Origin: JBEVJK01 sp963791325
Lineage (GTDB): Bacteria; Pseudomonadota; Alphaproteobacteria; Rhizobiales; Rhizobiaceae
Assembly: GCA_963791325.1 (NCBI GenBank)
Contig: CAWBRU010000021.1
Coordinates: 248,001 to 312,000 of the forward strand
DNA length: 64,000 nucleotides
Reading direction: 5' to 3'
Each line of letters begins with the position of its first letter. Position 1 is the first letter of the stretch. Under the pieces are notes generated by a model, which saw only the letters and a program-made list of their open reading frames with translations, was not told the DNA's origin and ran no database searches. The position numbers and the translations under genes were made by a program. This document shows positions 56,216 to 64,000 of this stretch, in pieces.

Positions 56216-56701
56216 ATGGCAATCTTCATGATCGGTGGACGCGAGGTGGTGGCCCAGATCTTGCTCGGCCAGCCCTTCTTCCTCGGGCTGGGTCATGGCG
56301 ATACCAACTGGGACACCGCGCCAGAATCGCCGTCGCCAATGGCGACCGATCTACTAGACAAGTTCGGGCTGACAAGGATGCGACGCTTCATCTATGTGGT
56401 GCCGAACCCGGACGGCGAGATCCAGATGGCCGATGTCTCGAAATTCGCGGCCAATGAGGCGCCGAGGCGCTACCTCTATCTCTCCTTCAAGCTCGACCCG
56501 GCCGACGTCAAGGGCCAGCTGATCCGCGAGGCCGGGCTCCACTGGGGGACGGAATTCGTCGATGGTACCCCGGAAGGGCAGATGTACCTGGATAAGCCGG
56601 CCGTCGCATCCTGCGGAAAGCTGATCCACATCGACCGCTCCGACTCGATCGACCGAGACGGGCTCATCGAGCAGACGTTCTCGTTCGTACCAACATTGTA
56701 G
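56216..56701 (+). CDS. Hypothetical prophage tail protein
   Basis: This intact frame of about 161 residues (MAIFMIGGREVVAQILLGQP, then YVVPNPDGEIQMADVSKFAA and HWGTEFVDGTPEGQMYL) follows gpI directly. TTG 56207 (overlapping the gpI stop) is a possible earlier start. The beta-rich text and its place where P2 has fibre gene H suggest a tail or fibre-attachment protein. It is one of the few undamaged phage genes. Confidence 0.65.
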   Translation: MAIFMIGGREVVAQILLGQPFFLGLGHGDTNWDTAPESPSPMATDLLDKFGLTRMRRFIYVVPNPDGEIQMADVSKFAANEAPRRYLYLSFKLDPADVKGQLIREAGLHWGTEFVDGTPEGQMYLDKPAVASCGKLIHIDRSDSIDRDGLIEQTFSFVPTL

Positions 56702-56996
56702 GAGATGCATGCAGTCACTCGGTCGCAACTCGAAGCCTGTCGCTTCAAGCTCTTGGTGCTGAAGACTTCGGTTGATCGCCCGAAACTGGTCTGCCAAGGG
56801 CAGCTTTCCGGGCTGTCGGGATCTATTTCAACTCCAGCCCCACCGGTTCGCCACAAAAAGCCGAAGCGAATTGGGCAGTCCCTCAGCCAGATTCTCGGAC
56901 TGGACCTGCTTGTTCCGTTTAGCTAACGTTTGGGATCTCACGGCGTCGGTCTCCAGCTTGGCGCCCTTGCACGATCTCCCTAAACAAGAGAACTCC

Positions 56997-58501
56997 ATGA
57001 TCGACGCCATGCGTCCCCAGAAAAAAGCGATGTTTGGGATTCCCGGACTGGACGATGTGACATCCGGCGGGCTGGCTGAAGGTCACCTGTTCTTGTTGGA
57101 AGGATCTCCTGGGACCGGCAAGACCACGATCGCGCTGCAGTTCCTGCTTGAAGGCGAGAAGCTCGGTGAAACCGGACTCTATATCACGCTGTCGGAGACT
57201 GAAAACGAGCTCCGCTTCGGGGCTACATCGCATGGCTGGACCATCGGTCCTTTGACCAAGGTCTTCGAACTCGTGCCGCCTGAAGCCTTATTCAGCCCCG
57301 ATCAGACCCAGACCCTGTTGTATTCGTCCGATCTTGAATTGGGCGAAGCGACGAAGGCCATTTTCGATCAAGTAGAGTTGGTGAAGCCACAGCGAGTGGT
57401 GCTCGACAGCCTGTCGGAGATCAGGCTGCTGGCGCAAAGCTCATTGCGCTACCGCCGCCAGATCCTTGCTCTCAAGCACTATTTTGCCCGCAGCGGAGCA
57501 ACGGTTCTGATGCTCGACGATCTCACTTCCGAGGCCACGGACAAGACCGTGCACAGTGTCGCGCACGGTGTCATCCACCTCGAAGGGATAGCTCCCGACT
57601 ACGGGGCGGAAAGGCGGCGCCTCAAAGTGTCCAAGTATCGGGCTCAGAGTTTTCGGGGGGATATCACGATTTCACAATCAGCAGGGGAGGGGTCCAGGTT
57701 TTCCCGCGCTTGGTTTCAGCGGAGCACAGAACTGGTTTCAAGCGCTCGCGTCTCTCAAGCGGTTCGGCTGAGCTCGACAACCTGCTGGGTGGCGGCATCG
57801 AAACCGGTTCAAGCACCCTGATCATCGGACCAGCGGGTAGAGGCAAGAGCACCATCGGCTTCCAATTCATAGATGCGGCAGTCACACGTGGCGAAAAGGT
57901 GGCGGCGTTCATCTTCGACGAGGAACTGGGGCTGCTCTACGACCGCATGAAGGCCCTTGGGTTCGACCTGCCGAAGATGATCGCAGCGGAAACGCTGCAC
58001 ATCGAACAAGTCGACGCTGCCGAACTATCGCCCGGTGAGTTTTCGCATCGGGTCCGGCATGCTGTCGACCGGGTCCAGGCAAAGACAGTGCTGATCGACA
58101 GTCTCAACGGATATCAGGCAGCGATGCCGGAGGAGAATGCGCTCGTCCTTCATATCCACGAATTGTTGCAATATTTGAACCGACAAGGCGCTGCGACGTT
58201 TCTGACCGTGGCTCAGCACGGATTGGTCGGGGACATGAAGTCACCTGTCGACGTTACGTATCTCGCGGACACGGTCATCCTTCTGCGTTATTTCGAGGCG
58301 ATGGGAAGGGTCAAACGGGCCATTTCCGTCCTCAAAAAGCGCACGAGCTCTCACGAGGATACGATCCGGGAATTCTGGATGGGGGCCAGGGGACTGATCG
58401 TCGGCAAGCCGCTGGAAGAGTTCCAAGGCGTATTGCGAGGTATTCCCACATTCGTCGGCAATGCGGGGAAGGTCGGCACCGGCGCAAAAGCAGAATCGTG
58501 A
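56997..58501 (+). pseudogene. KaiC-like double-domain ATPase, one-base deletion
   Basis: Two RecA/KaiC domains. The first has Walker A in EGSPGTGKTTIALQF; the second has GPAGRGKSTIGFQF, the catalytic Glu pair in FDEEL and the strand LADTVILLRYFE. They are in different frames: at ~57655 the run of G is one short, and adding one G joins FRGGYHDFTISRGGVQVF across the gap, giving ~501 residues, close to KaiC (about 519). At the Ser/Thr autophosphorylation site of KaiC the local text is VTYLADT, so the phospho pair seems not conserved. No KaiB or KaiA is nearby. It overlaps the kinase gene (GTGA). Confidence 0.85.
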
Positions 58502-60547
58502 ACGACGATACTCAAGCGCTAATCCTGGCGCCGCGTGGGCGCGATGCCAACGTCGCCGCAAGCCTCCTTGCGAACACTGGGATTGCCAGCAAGGCTGTGT
58601 CCGATACGGCGGCTTTGGTGGCCGCGCTGGGCGATGACACCAGCCTGGTGTTGGTCACCCAGGAGGAACTGGCGACCACCGATCTAAGGCACTTCGATCA
58701 CTGGCTGCGTGGGCAACCTACCTGGTCTGACCTGCCGATCGTCGTTCTGACTTATGCTGGGGGCGGGCCGGAAAGGAATCCGCAGGCGGTGCGGCTGCTC
58801 GAACTGCTTGGCAACGTCACGTTCCTCGAACGGCCGTTTCACCCCACGACGTTCGCCAGTATCGTCAAGGCAGCGGTCGCTGCACGCCGTCGTCAATATG
58901 ATGCGCGGGCGCGGCTGGCCGAACTGGCCGAAAGCCAGGAGCGACTTCGTACTGCTCTGCTGGCCGGCAACTTGGGCAGTTGGGAGCTCGATCTGGCGAC
59001 CATGAGGCTTGACGCCTCGCCGACTTGCAAGAGCGCGTTCGGACGAGGAGCCGATGACGAATTCGGCTATCCCGAACTGCTCGCCAGTATCCACCCAGAC
59101 GACCGGGAGCGTATGCAGGTGGCCGTTCAACACACCTTGCAATCCGGAGTGGACTATCAGATCGAGTATCGCACAGTCTGGCCTAATGGCTCGCAGCACT
59201 GGGCTGAAATTCATGGCCGTAGGCTCCTCGATGCAGACGGGCGCCCGTCGAAGATGGTAGGCGTCTCTTCCGACATCACCAGCCGAAAAACCTTCGAGCA
59301 GCAGCTGATGTCTGTCAACGAGAGTTCTTGAACGGCGCGTGGCCGAACGAACCGCTGCGCTTGAGCAGGCGCACGCCCGCACCATCGTCGAGATGAAGCA
59401 GCGAGAAAAGGCCGAGGAGCAGTTGGTGCAGGCCCAGAAGGTCGAAACCATCGGGCAGTTGACCGGAGGTGTGGCGCACGATTTCAACAACTTGCTGATG
59501 GCCGTACTCGGCAATCTCGAAGTACTCCGACGCCATGTCGGCCCTGACGATCGCGCCGTCCGGCTGATCGAGGGTGCGCTCGAGGGCGCACGACGCGGCG
59601 CGTCACTGACACAGCGGCTGTTGGCATTTGCGCGCAGGCAGGAGCTCGAGATCAAACGATACGACCTGGTAACGCTGATTTCGGACCTCACACCCCTCAT
59701 GCGTCAATCGGCCGGCGCTGGCGTCGAGGTCATCGTCCACGCGTCGCCGCAGCCAGCCGTTGCTGAGGTGGATGTCAACCAGATCGAACTTGCGTTGCTC
59801 AACCTCGTTGTGAACGCCCGGGACGCAATGCCCGGCCGGGGTACAATCACGATCGACATCGGCGAAACTACCGTCGGGAACGCAGAACCCACTCTGAAGC
59901 CGGGCCGCTACGTGGAGGTCGCGGTCACCGACACGGGCACCGGCATGGATGCGGAAACGTTGCGCCGTGCGGTGGAACCATTCTTTTCGACCAAAGGGAC
60001 GGGCAAGGGGACGGGATTGGGTCTGTCGATGAGCCACGGTCTGGTGCTGCAACTGGGCGGTGCCTTGCAGTTGACGAGTGCTCCTGACAAGGGAACGAAG
60101 GTTCGGATCATCTTGCCGTCGACCTCCGACGAAGACGACGAAAAAGTGGTCGTGCCGGTCAGTACAATGGAAGTTGCTGTCCCGGCTGCACACTCGAAGA
60201 TTCTTGTCGTGGATGACGATGCGCTCATTGCGATGAGTACGGCCGCCATGGTGGAAGATCTCGGCCATACCGCCATTGAGGCAAACTCGGCACATGCCGC
60301 TTTGGAAATTATCCGCAGCGGCGAGCCCATCGACTTGATGATCACCGACTTCTCGATGCCCAAAATGTCTGGCGCCGACCTAATTCTGGCGACTCGCCTA
60401 CTGCGGCCCGATTTGCCGATCATTCTTGCCAGCGGATACGCGGAACTGCCAGGGGACATAAAGCTCGACGTTGCACGATTGGGCAAACCTTACGAACAAC
60501 GGCAGCTCGCTGAGCAGATCAATCTTGTGCTCGACCGCATAAAGTAA
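58498..60547 (+). pseudogene. PAS hybrid histidine kinase with receiver, one-base insertion
   Basis: This cytoplasmic kinase would have ~682 residues: an N-terminal receiver-like region (~1-125), PAS/PAC (~140-265, ending VGVSSDITSRKTFE), HisKA with GGVAHDFNNLLM (His acceptor), HATPase with NLVVNARDAM, GTGKGTGLGLSM, and a C-terminal receiver with the Asp in LMITDFSMPK. An extra T near 59326 breaks the frame after SVNES; deleting it gives SVNESLERRVAERTAAL, a perfect PAS-kinase linker. The start GTG overlaps the KaiC stop, so the two form one operon and probably one signalling unit. Confidence 0.88.
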
Positions 60548-60829
60548 ACTAGCTCATTAGGCGCTTTGTCGACGTTCTGGCAAAGCCAATGGCGCTTTTT
60601 GTCCGTCCGAGTCTCGAGGGACGATGGCTGCTTGCCAGTCGATTCTCAATGCGGTCCCAGCATGCAATGCCTACAATTGGCAAGAAACCAAGATGTTTCG
60701 GCCCTAAGTCGTTGTTATCTCTTGGCCTCCCTCCGCTTCGAACACGCCATCAGCACGTCGCGAGCCTTCGTAATCTTATCGATTGATGTGGTCGGCTGAA
60801 CATCTGTTCCATTCACTTTGGTATTTTTC

Positions 60830-61487
60830 ATGACCAGCCTGATCAAACGCCAGGGCTATTCGGATCGCTTCGACCGCAGCTCGAGGCGCTTTGCGCTGGC
60901 GTTTCCTGACGCCGCGCAGTTCTTGCAGTCCGACGAGCTCGACGGGATGCAGTCGCTGCAGGACGACAAGTTGCAGCGCGTCGCAGAGCATGTACTCCAG
61001 GACGGCCGCAAGGTGACCAGCGGTGACCCGGTCATCGCCGCGATTGCAGGCGATGACATCTATGTCGACGTGCGGCTGCCGCGCGCTTCGATCTCCATCG
61101 CCGGCCTGGTGCACGATGTCGCAGAGGCGCGCTTCGCCCTGCCGCGGGACGGTGACGTCAGCCTCGGCGTGCGGGTGACCGAGACCCTGCAGGACTCGGT
61201 CTCCGACATCGGCCTGCGTGGCCGCCTTCCCGGCACCGAGGCCTTCATGGAGCCGGGTGCGGCCAGGATCCGCCTCGACGTCGCCTGGGGCCACTCGGCC
61301 GACGGCATCGCCGCGCCGCCGCTGATCGTAAACGATACGCAACGGCGCCATCCTGACCAACCAGACCAACATCGATTTTTCCGAGATCTACAACGCGATC
61401 TCCGACTACTCCCGCGAGAGCAATGGCTCGTTCGTCAACACCGGCTGTGATGTCACCGCGCACGGCCTCAATGCCACCGGCGAGTAG
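60830..61487 (+). pseudogene. Prophage tail protein (DUF4815-like), frameshifted
   Basis: From ATG 60830 (MTSLIKRQGYSDRFDRSSRRFALAFP) the frame is a beta-rich phage structural protein with GDDIYVDVRLPRASISIAGL and EAFMEPGAARIRLDVAWG, like tail/fibre proteins with DUF4815. Near 61333 it shifts; the fitting continuation NGAILTNQTNIDFSEIYNAI ends at 61485-61487. It restarts the phage block directly after the kinase gene. Confidence 0.6.
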
Positions 61488-61814
61488 CCCATGAAGCTGA
61501 TTCGAATCAGTAGCCGATCCCGACATTCCTCAGCTGAGTTCACAAGAACATTAGCCGGACACCGCTGAAATTTGACGGCATTGTTTTGCACGGCTGCCGA
61601 CCTCTCTGCAAATTAGGCGAGGCCTTTTTCAGCCCAAGCTAATACACTCCCAGACTAATCGGTTTGCTGGAGGCCGAGAGCATGTGACATGTTGCAAAAG
61701 AATAGTAGGTGCTAAAATACTTTGATGCGATTAACCATTTCTCTTGCGTTGGCGAAGTTGCGCACCACAAGGCGAGATGTTAGACGTGGCTCGTGAAACG
61801 AGCGAGGGTCGGTA
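61488..61814. other. AT-richer spacer before the H-NS gene
   Basis: No gene is seen in 327 bases. The stretch 61640-61760 is clearly richer in A/T than its surroundings, which is usual for promoters and for H-NS-type target DNA. Confidence 0.4.
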
Positions 61815-62174
61815 ATGCCAAAGATACCTGATATTTCAGGATATTCATTTGATGATCTCTCCCGCCTGGTCGCGCTTGCTACCAAAAGGATGGATGAGAT
61901 TCGGGGGAAGCGGATCAAGGAATTGCGGGCAGAACTGGATAAACTAGGAGGCGGAGATGTTCCCTCCCCTCCTGGACGCAGCCGGAGGACTGCCAAGGGT
62001 CGCACATCGAGCGACAACGGGCCTGCCAGGCGGGGTTCCCTCGGCAGAAAAGTCCCGGCTCAATTTCGTGGGCCGCAGGGTGAAGAGTATTCCGGGAGGG
62101 GAGCGATCCCCAAGTGGGCCAGGGAGCTTGGGGTAAACGATCGTTCCGACTTGGAAAAGTATCGCATCAGGTGA
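61815..62174 (+). CDS. H-NS/HvrA-family nucleoid protein
   Basis: This 119-residue DNA-binding protein has an N-terminal oligomerisation coil (LSRLVALATKRMDEIRGKRIKEL), a flexible Gly/Ser/Arg linker and the H-NS C-terminal domain (VPAQFRGPQGEEYSGRGAIPKWARE) with the core YRGPxGExxSGRG pattern. It should bind AT-rich DNA and silence foreign genes. It is intact and lies between two broken phage genes, so it entered after, or was kept for another reason than, the phage genes. Confidence 0.88.
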   Translation: MPKIPDISGYSFDDLSRLVALATKRMDEIRGKRIKELRAELDKLGGGDVPSPPGRSRRTAKGRTSSDNGPARRGSLGRKVPAQFRGPQGEEYSGRGAIPKWARELGVNDRSDLEKYRIR

Positions 62175-62595
62175 GACTTGCGAGGCGCGGAGACCCGATA
62201 CGCCGACATGTCGTGCACATAACGGGCTCCGCGCCCAATCGACTTCTTCGTTTTCGAACTGAAGCACAATGATCGAGCGAGAGTACATTCTCGCTGATCC
62301 AGGATCGCTGTTTTTTGCCAAGCGCTCGGTGACCTGCCCTGTTACCGCAAGGATGTGGTCTCATCGCATAGCCGTTTTGCTTGACCGCTGGTTGGCACAG
62401 GCCAGCCGCTACCCGAAATAGGGATCGAGGTCGAGGCCAGCAGCCTGCTGCCAAACCCCTCCGGTCGGTCGGAAGAAGGACATCTCGTTCTAGCGACTCG
62501 AATGGACAAGATCACGCGTGCGGTGACGCCGCACACGCCGACGCTGCACGAGCCTGACGTCGCAAGTTCGTCAGCTCCGCAGTTCATCGGCTCCG
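62175..62595. other. Spacer between H-NS and tail chaperone genes
   Basis: I see no gene in 421 bases. Short frames on both strands have neither domains nor ribosome sites. In an intact P2-like phage, tail sheath and tube genes (FI, FII) would lie upstream of gpE; they are missing here. Confidence 0.35.
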
Positions 62596-62913
62596 GACCG
62601 GGGAACCGTCAGGTCACGATCGAACTGCGATACCCGATCGGCTGGGGGGCAAGAGTATCGCGTCGTCTAGCTCTGCCGACTGAAGGGCAGGGATTTCTCC
62701 CGCATGCGGCGGCTGACTGCAGCAGGGGTGGGCGAGGACGAGGCGATGCTGGCGATCATCTCGGGGCCGCCGGTCGAGGTGATCCAGGAACTCCACGGCG
62801 ACGATTATCTGAGCCTGCTCGAGGCGGCCCGGGATTTTATTCCAGCCCGCTTTCAGCCGACGGCGGAGAGCGGGCTGCCTTCGGAGAGTGGCCAGGGTAC
62901 GCCGGCGTCGTAG
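62596..62913 (+). pseudogene. Phage tail assembly chaperone gpE, frameshifted
   Basis: Text begins RQVTIELRYPIGWG and, after indels at ~62650-62690, continues RRLTAAGVGEDEAMLAIISG and ending in a Ser/Gly-rich tail at 62911-62913. This matches gpE-type tail chaperones of P2-like phages. The ordinary start is not clear. Confidence 0.65.
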
Positions 62914-63068
62914 CCCAGGTGCTGCAATTCTCGCTCCAGGAAGTCCAGGACTTGGAGTTCGAAGAGCTGATTCAGACCTGGTTCCCGGTCGCCGCTGCGA
63001 TCGCCAGGACGAATGGCGAGCAGCTCACCAGCAATTTTCTAAGGATGTTTGGTGGTGGCAGGCAATAA
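62881..63068 (+). CDS. Phage gpE'-type extension product
   Basis: Overlapping the end of gpE in the -1 frame is VVAQVLQFSLQEVQDLEFEE, ending GGGRQ at 63066-63068. In P2 the equivalent gpE' is made only by a -1 ribosomal slip from gpE. Here the frame lies at the same -1 offset, has no ATG of its own in this part, and overlaps the tape measure start. No clear slippery heptamer was found. The exact left limit is uncertain. Confidence 0.5.
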
Positions 63069-63650
63069 AGAAGCACGGTTGGTCCTCAGGCTGGTCGACG
63101 GCGTCTCGGCTCCCGCCAAGGGCATCGTCGCCTCGCTCGGCGTCGTTGGTCGTGCCGCCGGGGGGATCACATCGGTCACGGCATTGCACGGCCGTGCGGT
63201 CGCCGCGGCCGGGCAGCAGTTCCGCAAGGCGAGCCAGCAGATGGCCGCCTTCTCCGGCCCGGTGCTGCTCGGCGCCGGCGCCGCCGTGCGCCAGGTCTAC
63301 GACATGCAGAAGGAGCTCAACGTCGCGGTGGCCGCCGGCAATCTCGGCATCGGTGAGCGTTCGGCGTTGATGCAGCGGGCAACCGAGCTCAACGCAAAAT
63401 ATGCCGCTAGCTCGGCCGAGATCGTCGGCGGCGTCAACGAGCTGCTCAATCAGGAATGAGCTACACCCAGGCGATCGGCGCCATCAACGGGGTGCTCGAC
63501 ACCGGCCAGGCGATGGACGTGCCGATCGCCGAGGCTTCTGCGGCGGTGGTCAATTTCATGGTTTCGCTGAAGCTGCCGATGGCGACCACCGAGGAGGCGA
63601 TGCGCTCGGCCACCCGGCAGGCAGATCTGTTTGCCTACTCGGGCGAAATG
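63049..63650 (+). pseudogene. Phage tail tape measure protein, truncated
   Basis: From ATG 63049 (MVVAGNKEARLVLRLVDGVS) the text is a P2 gpT-like tape measure N-terminus with VYDMQKELNVAVAAGNLGIG. A shift at ~63455 (one G short) restarts as MSYTQAIGAINGVLDTGQAM and continues to QADLFAYSGE at about 63647, where homology stops. About 200 residues remain of a protein normally several times longer. Confidence 0.75.
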
Positions 63651-64000
63651 GTGTGGCTTTCCCCGAGCACGTGCTGAAGAGAAGACACCTCTGTACCGTC
63701 GGGGTGGCTGCCCTTCGTCGGCTGGTCGAGCTGCTGCGGATCGCCGAGCAGCACGAGCGTCGGCGCGCATTGCGACATCGCCACCACGTTGGCCAGCGAC
63801 ATCTGAGCGGCCTCGTCGACGAACAGCACGTCCGACCACGTTGTGCGCGTCCGCCCGGGACCAGAAGAACGAGGTCGCTCCCGCGACCCGACATTCACGG
63901 CTCTGAAGAAGGTCGAGAAGGTGCTCGTTCGACTTGGCGAAGCAGAGTCGAGGGCAGGTCGTCCTCCCTGTCTGCCGCCTTCTGCACGCAGGTCAGGTCG
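63647..64000 (-). pseudogene. TM0106-type RecB-like nuclease/helicase fragment
   Basis: On the minus strand, running in from the window edge, the text reads LTCVQKAADREDDLPS, LCFAKSNEHLLDLLQSRECR, then after an extra G near 63838 DVLFVDEAAQMSLANVVAM and LVLLGDPQQLDQPTKGSHPD. It contains the helicase Walker B box (FVDEAAQ) and motif III (LLGDPQQL) of AAA_12/superfamily-1 helicases fused to RecB-like nucleases. It ends at LGESHTI against the tape measure gene. The rest of the protein lies outside the window. Confidence 0.75.

Larger units (their letters stand above)
53725..63650 (+). mobile_element. Degenerate P2-like prophage with inserted cargo
   Basis: Tail and baseplate genes related to P2-like phages of alphaproteobacteria occur in two blocks (53.7-56.7 and 60.8-63.65 kb) on one strand: minor tail Z, Nu1, gpJ, gpI, tail proteins, gpE/E' and tape measure. 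Between them sit a KaiC-like gene, a kinase gene and an H-NS gene. No integrase, terminase large subunit, portal, capsid or lysis gene is seen, and most phage genes carry frameshifts, so it is defective. Confidence 0.75.

Noticed and set aside
5219..63650. An attL/attR pair made from the tRNA-Gln 3' end
   Set aside because: No second copy of the 3' terminal sequence (GTTCGAATCCAGGTTCCCC) was found in the window.

Overview
The window is GC-rich DNA from an alphaproteobacterium. Protein composition, the tRNA-Gln sequence, the NMT1-like binding-protein array and the HvrA/H-NS-type protein fit the Bradyrhizobium/Rhodopseudomonas group (Nitrobacteraceae). This placement is an inference from the sequence and was not checked by a search.

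Layout. (1) 1-5.3 kb looks like ordinary chromosome: the start of an Asp-rich protein, a LuxR-type regulator with an atypical receiver, a frameshifted gamma-glutamyltransferase, a DJ-1/PfpI protein, a sulfate-binding protein and tRNA-Gln(CTG). (2) 5.3-17.8 kb, just past the tRNA, is a decayed accessory zone. It holds a methyltransferase, small orphan genes, an RND-pump tail fragment, a headless alpha/beta hydrolase, a patatin lipase, a DNA ligase with a nonsense codon, an IS3-family element that cuts a gene, a lipoprotein, an NTF2+ABM fusion and a DUF5131 shard. (3) 17.9-29.1 kb is a compact catabolic island. It carries a two-subunit CoA-transferase, alpha/beta hydrolase, tandem CaiB/BaiF protein, cyclase, sugar-type ABC importer, IclR regulator and two MaoC-like hydratases, with a good IclR-type operator between regulator and hydratases. 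(4) 29.1-37.8 kb is mixed: BrnA with a beheaded BrnT, a monooxygenase, an Asp-box propeller protein, an orphan TRAP receptor, a second tail-less FtsZ and two IS481 remnants. (5) 37.8-46.1 kb is a one-direction signalling cluster: three NMT1-like binding proteins plus a fourth decayed copy, a SCO protein, a GAF-rich sensor kinase, a single-domain receiver and a receiver-linked class III cyclase. No permease or ATPase is present. (6) 47-53.3 kb is one minus-strand operon: binding protein, ATPase, permease, phosphotriesterase-like lactonase/hydrolase, PfkB kinase, BtpA/SgcQ protein and a TenA-like protein. (7) 53.7-63.65 kb is a wrecked P2-like prophage (tail Z, Nu1 fused by deletion to gpJ, gpI, tail proteins, gpE/E', tape measure). 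It is interrupted by a double-domain KaiC-like ATPase with its own hybrid kinase, and by an H-NS-family gene. The tape measure gene stops abruptly against an antisense fragment of a TM0106-type helicase/nuclease, which runs off the window.

Many otherwise intact genes carry one- or two-base indels (ggt, CoA-transferase beta, IS3 orfA, the KaiC gene, the kinase and most phage genes). Either this stretch is decaying or the assembly has uncorrected indel errors; the cargo genes look too well conserved for long-term decay.

The best candidates for an undescribed system are the transporter-less NMT1/SCO/kinase/cyclase array, the phosphotriesterase-PfkB-BtpA-TenA importer operon, and the KaiC-kinase pair carried inside a prophage.
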